DNA from: DTSX01 sp964008355
GTDB taxonomy: Bacteria > Pseudomonadota > Gammaproteobacteria > Steroidobacterales > UBA11654
Length of the DNA stretch: 6,791 bases
Assembly (NCBI GenBank): GCA_964008355.1
Contig: CAXGBD010000066.1
Span: 1 to 6,791 of the forward strand
Direction of reading: 5' to 3'
Part shown: positions 1 through 5,730 of the stretch, piece after piece
How the letters are laid out: the number at the start of each line of letters is the position of its first letter
How positions within the stretch are numbered: position 1 is the first letter of the stretch
Notes under the pieces: model-generated
Told to the model about the DNA's origin: nothing
The model's input: the letters and a program-made list of their open reading frames with translations, nothing else
The model's database searches: none
Translations under genes and position numbers: made by a program

Positions 1-41
1 GTTGCAAGCCCCCCGGAAGCAGCGGTTACAGCAATCTTCAC
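1..41 (-). CDS. Start of an NAD(P)-binding Rossmann/SDR- or NmrA-like protein (partial, runs off the left edge)
   Basis: Only the first 13 codons are visible. Reading the minus strand from a GTG at 41-39 gives MKIAVTAASGGLA, a beta strand followed by a glycine-containing turn typical of the N-terminus of NAD(P)-binding SDR/NmrA-type proteins. A purine-rich AAGAGAG (55-49) sits 7 bases upstream of the GTG and supports the start. The gene follows lpdA on the same strand with a 44-base AT-rich gap and no visible terminator hairpin, so it may be cotranscribed. The family call rests on a very short stretch; the substrate cannot be inferred. Another dinucleotide-binding protein is equally possible. 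Confidence 0.5.
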   Translation of the reverse strand, partial: MKIAVTAASGGLA

Positions 42-85
42 AAAATTACTCTCTTAATTAACATTATTTAATAAAAACCTAATCT

Positions 86-1780
86 TTATTTTTTTATATA
101 GAGATCAGTAATCGTTCCCTCAAAAGTCTCGGCAGCAAGTGCCAGAGTCTCAGACAATGTTGGATGTGGGTGAATTGTCAAAGCAATATCGGAAGCATCA
201 CAATCCATCTCAATTGCAAGGGTGATTTCTGCTATCAATTCTCCTGCATTTGTCCCCACCATGCCTCCACCTAGTATTCTTTTTGTGCGGGGGTCAAAAA
301 GTAATTTAGTCAAGCCTTCTGATCTAGCAATTGAGAGGGATCTCCCACTTGCAGCCCAAGGAAAAACACCTTTTCCAAAATCTATTCCCTGGGCTTTGCA
401 GTCCTCTTCGGTCAACCCGACCCATGCAACTTCTGGATCTGTATACGCCACAGAGGGGATGCAACGAGAATCCTTTGCCGTTTTCATACCCGATATTACT
501 TCTGCTGCAACTTTAGCTTCGTGGCTTGCTTTATGAGCCAGCATTGGTTCTCCAACAATGTCTCCAATGGCGAAAATATTTGGAACATTGGTACGCATTT
601 GACGATCCACTGGGATAAAGTCGTTCTCGTCGCATTGTACTCCTGCTCCTTTTGGATTAATCGTACTAATATTTGGTTGTCTACCTACCGCGATCAATAC
701 GGAATCATACACTGCAGACTCAGGTGCACTTTTGCCTTGAAAAGATATTTTGATACCTTCTTTCTCGGATGTGGCTGAAGATACTTCCGCACCTTTATAA
801 ATATGGTCGCACTTCTTCTCCAAATACTTTTCAAGTGGTGTGACAAGATCTCTATCTACTCCAGGCATCAAAGTTTCGGTCAGTTCGACTATGCTGACAC
901 TTGTTCCCAGGGAAGAATATATAGTTGCCATCTCAAGACCAATGATTCCACCTCCAATAATGAGCATTTTGTTTGGGATTGTCGAAAGTTCAAGCGCATC
1001 AGTGGAATCAATAATTCTAGGATCATCGGGTAAAAAGGAGAGCGTGGTAGGGTTGGATCCCACAGCAATAATACATTGTTCAAAGCTAAGCGCCTGTTCG
1101 TCTTTCCCGTTAGTAATTTTTACAGTGTTGGCGGAGGTAAAAGAAGCAATTCCCTGGATGACATTGATATTTCTCTTCTTGGACAAACCCTGCAATCCTT
1201 GTGTTAAACCAGAAATTACTTGGTTCTTCCAATCTTTCATTTTTTCTAATTCAATTTCAGGCTCTCCAAAATTCAATCCTAGAGTTTTTGCTTCCTTCGA
1301 ATCGTTAATAATTTTTGCAGCATGAAGCAATGTTTTTGATGGGATGCAGCCCACATTTAGGCACACTCCACCAAGATTGGTGTGTTTTTCTATAAGCGTA
1401 ACATCCAGGCCTAAATCAGACGCTCTGAATGCTGCTGTATAACCACCTGGTCCAGCACCTATAACCACTAATCCCGTTTGATTTTGATCATTTTTTATTG
1501 ACTGAGATTGACCAGAACTTTCATCCTCATCACTGCTCATGTCAACCTTCACAGAAGCAATCACGTCTCCTTCTGAAATCTGATCACCGAGTGAAACTGA
1601 GATGGATTCAAGTATCCCATTTACAGTGCAGGGAACATCCATAGCAGCTTTTTCGGTTTCAAGGGTAATTAGAGGATCATCAATATTGATGCTCTGTCCA
1701 GCCTCAGTATGAACTTCAACAATCTCTACTGTTTCAAAATCTCCCAAATTGGGTACTGTTATCTTGACTGTTTTACTCAT
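86..1780 (-). CDS. lpdA: Dihydrolipoyl dehydrogenase (E3) with N-terminal lipoyl domain
   Basis: FAD flavoprotein that reoxidises dihydrolipoamide on E2 and passes electrons to NAD+, in the cytoplasmic pyruvate dehydrogenase complex. Residues 1-80 are a biotinyl/lipoyl domain with the lipoyl-lysine in ETEKA (K44). An acidic/Ser/Gln linker spans about 81-102. The E3 body then has the FAD dinucleotide fold VIGAGPGG (106-113), the redox disulfide GGVCLNVGC (C140/C145), the NAD fold GGGIIG (276-281), the second FAD motif AIGD (404-407), and the catalytic HPHPTLSE with H539 and E544. The 564-residue length, against about 475 for plain E3, is explained by the extra domain, as in Neisseria or Ralstonia PdhL. 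The ATG overlaps the aceF stop by 8 bases and has no strong Shine-Dalgarno, so translation is probably coupled to aceF. Nothing appears broken. Confidence 0.96.
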   Translation of the reverse strand: MSKTVKITVPNLGDFETVEIVEVHTEAGQSINIDDPLITLETEKAAMDVPCTVNGILESISVSLGDQISEGDVIASVKVDMSSDEDESSGQSQSIKNDQNQTGLVVIGAGPGGYTAAFRASDLGLDVTLIEKHTNLGGVCLNVGCIPSKTLLHAAKIINDSKEAKTLGLNFGEPEIELEKMKDWKNQVISGLTQGLQGLSKKRNINVIQGIASFTSANTVKITNGKDEQALSFEQCIIAVGSNPTTLSFLPDDPRIIDSTDALELSTIPNKMLIIGGGIIGLEMATIYSSLGTSVSIVELTETLMPGVDRDLVTPLEKYLEKKCDHIYKGAEVSSATSEKEGIKISFQGKSAPESAVYDSVLIAVGRQPNISTINPKGAGVQCDENDFIPVDRQMRTNVPNIFAIGDIVGEPMLAHKASHEAKVAAEVISGMKTAKDSRCIPSVAYTDPEVAWVGLTEEDCKAQGIDFGKGVFPWAASGRSLSIARSEGLTKLLFDPRTKRILGGGMVGTNAGELIAEITLAIEMDCDASDIALTIHPHPTLSETLALAAETFEGTITDLYIKK

Positions 1781-3062
1781 CCATGGAATCCAAGAGAGTT
1801 TCTGGATCTTCTAATAATGCTTTGAGCCGAGAAGTAAATCGGATACCGGCAACCCCATCTGCGACCCTATGATCATAGGATAAAGAAAATGGCAATATTA
1901 ATCTGGGCAGGAATTGACCATTTAAGAACACCGGTTTCACTTGTGCTCTAGATACACCTAAAATAGCGACTTCAGGAGCATTGATGATTGGCGTAAATCC
2001 AGTACCGCCAAAACCGCCCAGGCTTGAAATGGTGAAAGTCCCACCTTGCAGATCTTCCAGCTTTATTTTTTTCTCCCTTGCACTCTCGCTGAGTTCACTC
2101 AGTTCTGTTGCAATGGTAAGAATGTCTTTCTGGTCTGCGTTCTTAATCACCGGGACCAATAGGCCTTGTGGGGTGTCTGTTGCAAAACCAATATTAATGT
2201 ATTTTTTAATGGTTAAACTGTCTTCGTTGGGTTTTATAGACGAATTAAATTCAGGGAATTCCATCAGCACTTTGCATACTGATTTAATGATGTAAGAAAG
2301 CAGAGTTAAACGAATCCCCTGTTGGGCTGCTTCTTTTTTAGTATTCAAACGAATCTGTTCAATTTCATTAATGTCTGCCTCATCGTGTTGAGTGACATGG
2401 GGTATATTCAACCAACTGGCGTGGAGTCTTGGTCCTGAAATTTTCTTAATCCGGCTGAGTGGAACCACTTCGATTTCTCCAAAGCTTCCATAATCAATCT
2501 CTGGCACTTCTGGAATTGACGCCTGTTGATGTGACCTCTTTGAAGAAAGAATGGATTTCACATAAACCTTAAGATCTTCATCTTTAACACGCCCTTTCAT
2601 TCCTGTACCTGTTATCAGGGTCAAATCAACGCCTAATTCTCGTGCCAACTTTCTTACAGAAGGGCTCGCATGTACCCCTTTAAATGACTTGTTTATGAAA
2701 TCAGTATCCTGTTCTACACCCTCAAATTGAGTTTCAGTCAACCGCTCCTCCGTCGGTTCTGGTTTAACGCTCTCTTCTTGAGGTTGTTCTTGTTTCTTTT
2801 GAATTTCCTCTACTGTTTTGTCATCCGATGAGATCTCACAGATCTTATCCCCAGCTTTTGATTTTGATCCTTTCTTAACAAACAGAGTTTGAATCGTTCC
2901 TGAAAATGGAGACGGCACATCCACTGCTGCTTTTTCTGTCTCCAAAGTTAATAATGGGTCTCCAGCTTTGAGAGTATCGCCCTCTGAAACTAACACTTCA
3001 ACAATCTCAGCCTCTTCAAAATCACCAAGATCGGGTATAACAATTTTTTCAACTTTTGATAT
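1773..3062 (-). CDS. aceF: Dihydrolipoyllysine-residue acetyltransferase, pyruvate dehydrogenase E2, with probable AUA start
   Basis: E2 core of the pyruvate dehydrogenase complex; moves the acetyl group from lipoamide to CoA. With the start at 3062 it has 429 residues: one lipoyl domain (1-80, lysine K44 in ETEKA), a Glu/Gln/Pro-rich linker, a peripheral subunit-binding domain (about 131-168, HASPSVRKLARELGVD), and a catalytic domain ending in SYDHRVADG with catalytic H398 and D402. The core (IPHVT, NSS, KKYINIG, NAPEVAILGVS) matches E. coli AceF rather than the 2-oxoglutarate E2. The first in-frame GTG (2996) would cut off 22 residues of the lipoyl domain. Upstream codons read xSKVEKIVIPDLGDFEEAEI, which aligns residue for residue with the lpdA start, and the codon at position 1 is ATA. 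No ATG, GTG or TTG lies between it and the upstream in-frame stop. It follows grxD by 57 bases. Confidence 0.93.
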   Translation of the reverse strand: MSKVEKIVIPDLGDFEEAEIVEVLVSEGDTLKAGDPLLTLETEKAAVDVPSPFSGTIQTLFVKKGSKSKAGDKICEISSDDKTVEEIQKKQEQPQEESVKPEPTEERLTETQFEGVEQDTDFINKSFKGVHASPSVRKLARELGVDLTLITGTGMKGRVKDEDLKVYVKSILSSKRSHQQASIPEVPEIDYGSFGEIEVVPLSRIKKISGPRLHASWLNIPHVTQHDEADINEIEQIRLNTKKEAAQQGIRLTLLSYIIKSVCKVLMEFPEFNSSIKPNEDSLTIKKYINIGFATDTPQGLLVPVIKNADQKDILTIATELSELSESAREKKIKLEDLQGGTFTISSLGGFGGTGFTPIINAPEVAILGVSRAQVKPVFLNGQFLPRLILPFSLSYDHRVADGVAGIRFTSRLKALLEDPETLLDSMDE

Positions 3063-3067
3063 GTTGA

Positions 3068-3075
3068 CTCTCCTT
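3068..3075 (-). promoter_or_regulatory. Shine-Dalgarno that places the aceF start at an AUA codon
   Basis: The minus strand reads AAGGAGAG at 3075-3068, then TCAAC, then ATA at 3062-3060. The AAGGAG core is 7 bases from the ATA, which is ideal spacing, and the match to the anti-Shine-Dalgarno is the best in the window. There is no comparable site before the downstream GTG at 2996. This, with the lipoyl-domain alignment, decides the start. Confidence 0.8.
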
Positions 3076-3119
3076 AGAATACTTAGAGACTTTGCTTCTA
3101 AGTAACTGCATAACTTTGA

Positions 3120-3440
3120 TTAACTGTTATCTTCAACAGTATTAAGTAGTTGTTCTAATTCTCCATTTTCATACATTGTTTCTACAATATCCGAACCACC
3201 TACAAGTTGGTTATTAATATAAAGTTGTGGAAACGTTGGCCAATTGGAGAAAGTTTTTAGCCCGTCTCTTAAATCTGGATCTTCTAGAATATTGACAAAG
3301 GCAAAACGCTGCCCTAAAACTTTCAAAATACCACAAACTTTTGCTGAAAAACCACACTGAGGAAAATCTGGTGAGCCTTTCATATAAAGCAAAACTGGAA
3401 AATCTCTTAACTGTTCTTCAATCCGTTGATTAATATTCAT
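3120..3440 (-). CDS. grxD: Monothiol CGFS glutaredoxin, Grx4/GrxD type
   Basis: Small cytoplasmic glutaredoxin of the class that binds or transfers [2Fe-2S] clusters with glutathione, usually with BolA partners. The 106 residues (E. coli GrxD is about 115) hold the whole single-domain fold: K21 in the YMKGSPDFPQCGFS block, the CGFS active site (C29-S32), the WPTFPQLYI glutathione-binding segment (about 67-75) and the GGSDIV turn (about 81-86). The ATG at 3440 is preceded by AAGAGGT (3452-3446) at good spacing. It is the first gene of the minus-strand run grxD-aceF-lpdA and is divergent from the membrane protein at 3612. Iron-sulfur work fits the Fur-like palindrome in the shared spacer, but that link is inferred. 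A link to the dehydrogenase could be through lipoate synthase, an Fe-S enzyme; the sequence does not show it. Confidence 0.95.
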   Translation of the reverse strand: MNINQRIEEQLRDFPVLLYMKGSPDFPQCGFSAKVCGILKVLGQRFAFVNILEDPDLRDGLKTFSNWPTFPQLYINNQLVGGSDIVETMYENGELEQLLNTVEDNS

Positions 3441-3474
3441 AAATAACCTCTTAGCTCTTTTTCAATGAAATATT

Positions 3475-3505
3475 ATTATAAATTCAATTACTTAGAATGT
3501 GTCCA
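3475..3505 (-). promoter_or_regulatory. grxD: Possible promoter of the grxD-aceF-lpdA operon
   Basis: On the minus strand a perfect TATAAT (3480-3475) lies 34 bases before the grxD ATG. A TGGACA (3505-3500) matches the -35 consensus at five of six bases, but the spacing is 19 bases, longer than optimal, and the region is so AT-rich that a chance -10 is likely. The Fur-like palindrome (3524-3544) is about 18 bases upstream of this -35, so it would not block polymerase directly here. Confidence 0.35.
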
Positions 3506-3523
3506 TTATTTTTAAACAACTCT

Positions 3524-3562
3524 AATTGATAATCGCTATCAATTGCTAATAATAAATTGATA
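3524..3562. promoter_or_regulatory. Fur-like operator with three copies of an 8-base half-site
   Basis: AATTGATA (3524-3531) and TATCAATT (3537-3544) form a perfect 8-base inverted repeat around a 5-base centre. The inner part, TGATAAT-C-GCTATCA (3527-3541), matches the 7-1-7 Fur consensus TGATAAT-N-ATTATCA at 12 of 14 positions. AATTGATA returns at 3555-3562, where it overlaps the -10 element of the plus-strand gene and makes a second inverted pair with the middle copy. Placement over the -35/-10 region suggests repression of the gene at 3612. Fur is the best guess by consensus; another dimeric regulator would leave the same pattern. Confidence 0.5.
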
Positions 3563-3566
3563 TAAT
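3537..3566 (+). promoter_or_regulatory. Extended -10 promoter for the PuuD-like membrane protein gene
   Basis: TGATATAAT (3558-3566) is a perfect TATAAT with the TGn extension, 45 bases before the ATG at 3612. The only -35 at normal spacing is weak: TATCAA (3537-3542), 18 bases upstream, matching three of six positions. An extended -10 is known to relax the need for a good -35. Both elements coincide with the repeated half-sites of the operator, which favours control by occlusion. Confidence 0.55.
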
Positions 3567-3611
3567 CTTGGGCAACTTAAAGATCACTCATTAATAGTTA
3601 GAGGTAATATT

Positions 3612-4211
3612 ATGAATCCATTAGATAAGATTTCAGGGACAATTATTGCAGGTTTAGTCATTGCAGTCATAATTGCAGTTGGCACCAGTTTGAGCGGTGC
3701 AAGTGCTGCCAATTCAATAGTGATCTGGTTGCATGTAGCAGCTGGTGTCGCCTGGATTGGTTTACTTTATTATTTTAATTTTGTCCAAGTTCCTTCAATT
3801 GCAGCAGCAAAATCTGATTCTGAAGGACCGGGTCCTGGAGCAATCACTAAATATGTTGCTCCAAGAGCACTGCTATGGTTCCGATGGGCCGCTTTGGTAA
3901 CTTGGTTATCCGGTGCTTTATTCTTATACTTAAATGGAAATCTTGGAGATGCATTTGAACTTGGCTTGAGAACAGGTAATACATACGCAACAACCATTGG
4001 GATTGGTGCTTGGCTTGGAACAATTATGTTGTTTAATGTCTGGATCCTAATCTGGCCAAATCAAAAGAAGGTCCTCGGTATGGTTGAAGCTTCGGAAGAA
4101 GAAAAAGCCAAGGGGGCCAGAATTGCATTTCTTGCATCTAGAACCAATACGATGTTATCCATTCCGATGCTCATGAGTATGGTTGGTACTGGACACGGTT
4201 TCTTCATGTAA
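3612..4211 (+). CDS. Short membrane protein of the urate oxidase N-terminal (PuuD membrane domain) type
   Basis: A 199-residue inner-membrane protein with about five hydrophobic helices (near 8-28, 35-58, 87-107, 126-148, 179-197). Family-like blocks are WLHVAAGVAWIGLLYYFNFVQ (39-59), PRALLWFRWAA (84-94), LFNVWILIWPNQKKVLG (140-156) and ASRTNTMLSIPMLMSM (175-190). They resemble the membrane part of PuuD, which in full-length proteins is followed by a cytochrome c domain; here there is no CXXCH and the protein ends right after the last helix. Only two histidines exist, H41 and H195, one in the second and one in the last helix, and could be cofactor ligands (inference). Shine-Dalgarno AGAGGT (3600-3605) fixes the start. 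No purine-catabolism gene is nearby, so urate as substrate is doubtful. A Fur-like operator overlaps its promoter. Confidence 0.85.
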   Translation: MNPLDKISGTIIAGLVIAVIIAVGTSLSGASAANSIVIWLHVAAGVAWIGLLYYFNFVQVPSIAAAKSDSEGPGPGAITKYVAPRALLWFRWAALVTWLSGALFLYLNGNLGDAFELGLRTGNTYATTIGIGAWLGTIMLFNVWILIWPNQKKVLGMVEASEEEKAKGARIAFLASRTNTMLSIPMLMSMVGTGHGFFM

Positions 4212-4236
4212 AGGATTGAGGTATCAGTCTAAATTA

Positions 4237-4260
4237 TAAAGCCCGGCTTGCCGGGCTTTA
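4237..4260. terminator. Shared hairpin terminator between convergent genes
   Basis: TAAAGCCCGGC (4237-4247) and GCCGGGCTTTA (4250-4260) are perfect 11-base complements with a GC-rich core closing on CTTG, a known stable tetraloop type. It lies 25 bases after the plus-strand membrane protein stop. The symmetric A and T flanks allow use from both directions, although the T-tracts are short on each side. The TAA of the minus-strand YidC-like gene (4260-4258) is the first codon of the stem when read on that strand. Confidence 0.85.
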
Positions 4261-5730
4261 TGTTGATGTTCGACATCTTAAGAAAATGACTTTCATTAGT
4301 TGCAAACTGTTTGAGGTCGTCCAGTACAAAACCATCCCTGCTGGGAATGTATAAAAGAGTATGAAGAATGCAAAAGCCATTAAATATAATTTCCGTTTCT
4401 GTTGTTTTAGCAAAGTCCCCTGTAAGTGTTGATCTTGAAAAAAGAAAGCACCTAAAGCTGTTACCAACATCATAAGCAATGGCAATAAATTGAATGACTC
4501 ACCAAAGAAAGGAATTAAAAAGGGTAAATTCATCCAATGATCCGGCATCGATAAATCCTTGATCCATAGAAAACTTTGTTGCTTCAGTAAAATACTTTCA
4601 CCTAACATATCAAAAACGGCAATAAATACAGGAATCTGGATCAATAAACCAGCTAGACTTTTGAAAGTAAACATCGGGTTCACTTGTTTTTCTCTATACA
4701 GTGCCAACGTTCTTTTATGAGCCTCCTCACCAGTATATTGTGCTTTTATTTCTTTCAATCTTGGCTGAAGCCAGGCTTGAATCTCATGAACCTCACGTTG
4801 CCATTTCTCGGCTAGTCTGGATAAAGGATAGAGCAATATCTTTACAATCACAGACAATATGATAATAGACCAACCCATATGACCGAGCCAAGAATAAACC
4901 CAACCCAGAATCATCTGGAGACCAAAACAAATCCACCGAAGCCAATTCCATAAGGCGGTGTAGAGAAGTTGTTTTAATTGAGTAGAAACACTCACTAGTG
5001 CTGATTTTTCTACGGGACCTAAATAAAAACTGAAATGATACTGATTAGAATCTGATAATGCCTCTAGTACAAAGCTATGACTATCAACATCCTGTATGGT
5101 GTAAGATTGAATATTATTTCTTGGAGAAATTAAGAAAGACCAAAATCGGGTTCTGATTCCATGCCAGATTTCCTTAGAATCCTTTACCCAAGAGTTTTGC
5201 TCTATTGCCTCAATACCTTGAGGTGTGACAGTTATGAGTTGATTGCCATTATAGAGTCCACCCAAACCGGTGATATTCTCTGGTTGAAGAGCATCTCTGC
5301 CATCGATTTTTATTTTAATAGGATTAGAAGAATATACAATCATATCTGCTTGAAAGGATGTTTTGGAAATGACGTAATTGATCTTACTGATTGAGGTTGT
5401 CATACCTTCAATATCCATGTCATCCCGCAATTCAAACATAAGTACCATTGCATCTTTGTTTTCGATGAAAACAGACTGATACATAACCTCTTCTAAGGAT
5501 TGGAGTTGCTCTATAGAGAAAAATTGATTGGCTTCATTGGCAACATTTAAAACTATTTTTGCCCTATCACTGCAATCTGGATAGCAAATGTTCCAATGTA
5601 TTGGTAAAGCAGTTTTCTCGTTGAATTCTATTTGCTGATATGGAGTATTAATGACTATGTTTTTGGTGTTAGCCGTAGTCATAAATACCATTAGAAAAAG
5701 AAATAAGATTACAAATGGTACGGATCTCAT
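4258..5730 (-). CDS. Divergent YidC/Oxa1-family membrane protein insertase, probable paralog
   Basis: YidC-family proteins insert and fold inner-membrane proteins. The 490 residues (E. coli YidC has 548) give the full gram-negative layout: an N-terminal anchor or signal (4-20), a periplasmic domain (about 22-245) ending in YLGP (236-239), and the five-helix core. The core has GWSIIILSVIVKILLYPLS (286-304), the amphipathic cytoplasmic hairpin (305-350), NPMFTFKSLAGLLIQIPVF (351-369), LLPLLMMLVTALGAFF (415-430) and FPAGMVLYWTTSN (462-474). The groove arginine of E. coli (R366) aligns with K297, so the charge is kept. The periplasmic domain holds C49 and C53, a possible disulfide. The tail is short and lacks a lysine-rich end. 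The usual rnpA-yidD-mnmE context is absent, so this is probably not the housekeeping copy. The ATG overlaps the upstream sulfatase stop (ATGA) and has no clear Shine-Dalgarno, suggesting coupling. Confidence 0.88.
   Translation of the reverse strand: MRSVPFVILFLFLMVFMTTANTKNIVINTPYQQIEFNEKTALPIHWNICYPDCSDRAKIVLNVANEANQFFSIEQLQSLEEVMYQSVFIENKDAMVLMFELRDDMDIEGMTTSISKINYVISKTSFQADMIVYSSNPIKIKIDGRDALQPENITGLGGLYNGNQLITVTPQGIEAIEQNSWVKDSKEIWHGIRTRFWSFLISPRNNIQSYTIQDVDSHSFVLEALSDSNQYHFSFYLGPVEKSALVSVSTQLKQLLYTALWNWLRWICFGLQMILGWVYSWLGHMGWSIIILSVIVKILLYPLSRLAEKWQREVHEIQAWLQPRLKEIKAQYTGEEAHKRTLALYREKQVNPMFTFKSLAGLLIQIPVFIAVFDMLGESILLKQQSFLWIKDLSMPDHWMNLPFLIPFFGESFNLLPLLMMLVTALGAFFFQDQHLQGTLLKQQKRKLYLMAFAFFILFYTFPAGMVLYWTTSNSLQLMKVIFLRCRTST

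Noticed and set aside
42..85. Terminator after lpdA
   Set aside because: The 44-base gap is AT-rich but has no GC stem; the following frame on the same strand has its own Shine-Dalgarno, so continued transcription is more likely.
222..1325. Plus-strand open frames inside lpdA
   Set aside because: They are antisense shadows of a clearly conserved E3 protein, with no ribosome binding sites or known domains.
1981..2295. Plus-strand 104-codon frame inside aceF
   Set aside because: It lies antisense to the E2 catalytic domain and has no family features; its length reflects codon bias on the opposite strand.
1773..2996. GTG at 2996 as the true start of aceF
   Set aside because: It deletes the first strands of the lipoyl domain and has no Shine-Dalgarno; the upstream in-frame sequence encodes the missing residues.
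3049..3111. Minus-strand 20-codon reading frame starting ATG at 3111 and overlapping the aceF AUA start
   Set aside because: It has no Shine-Dalgarno, no recognisable peptide, and can arise by chance in a 57-base spacer; a leader peptide for translational coupling is possible but unsupported.
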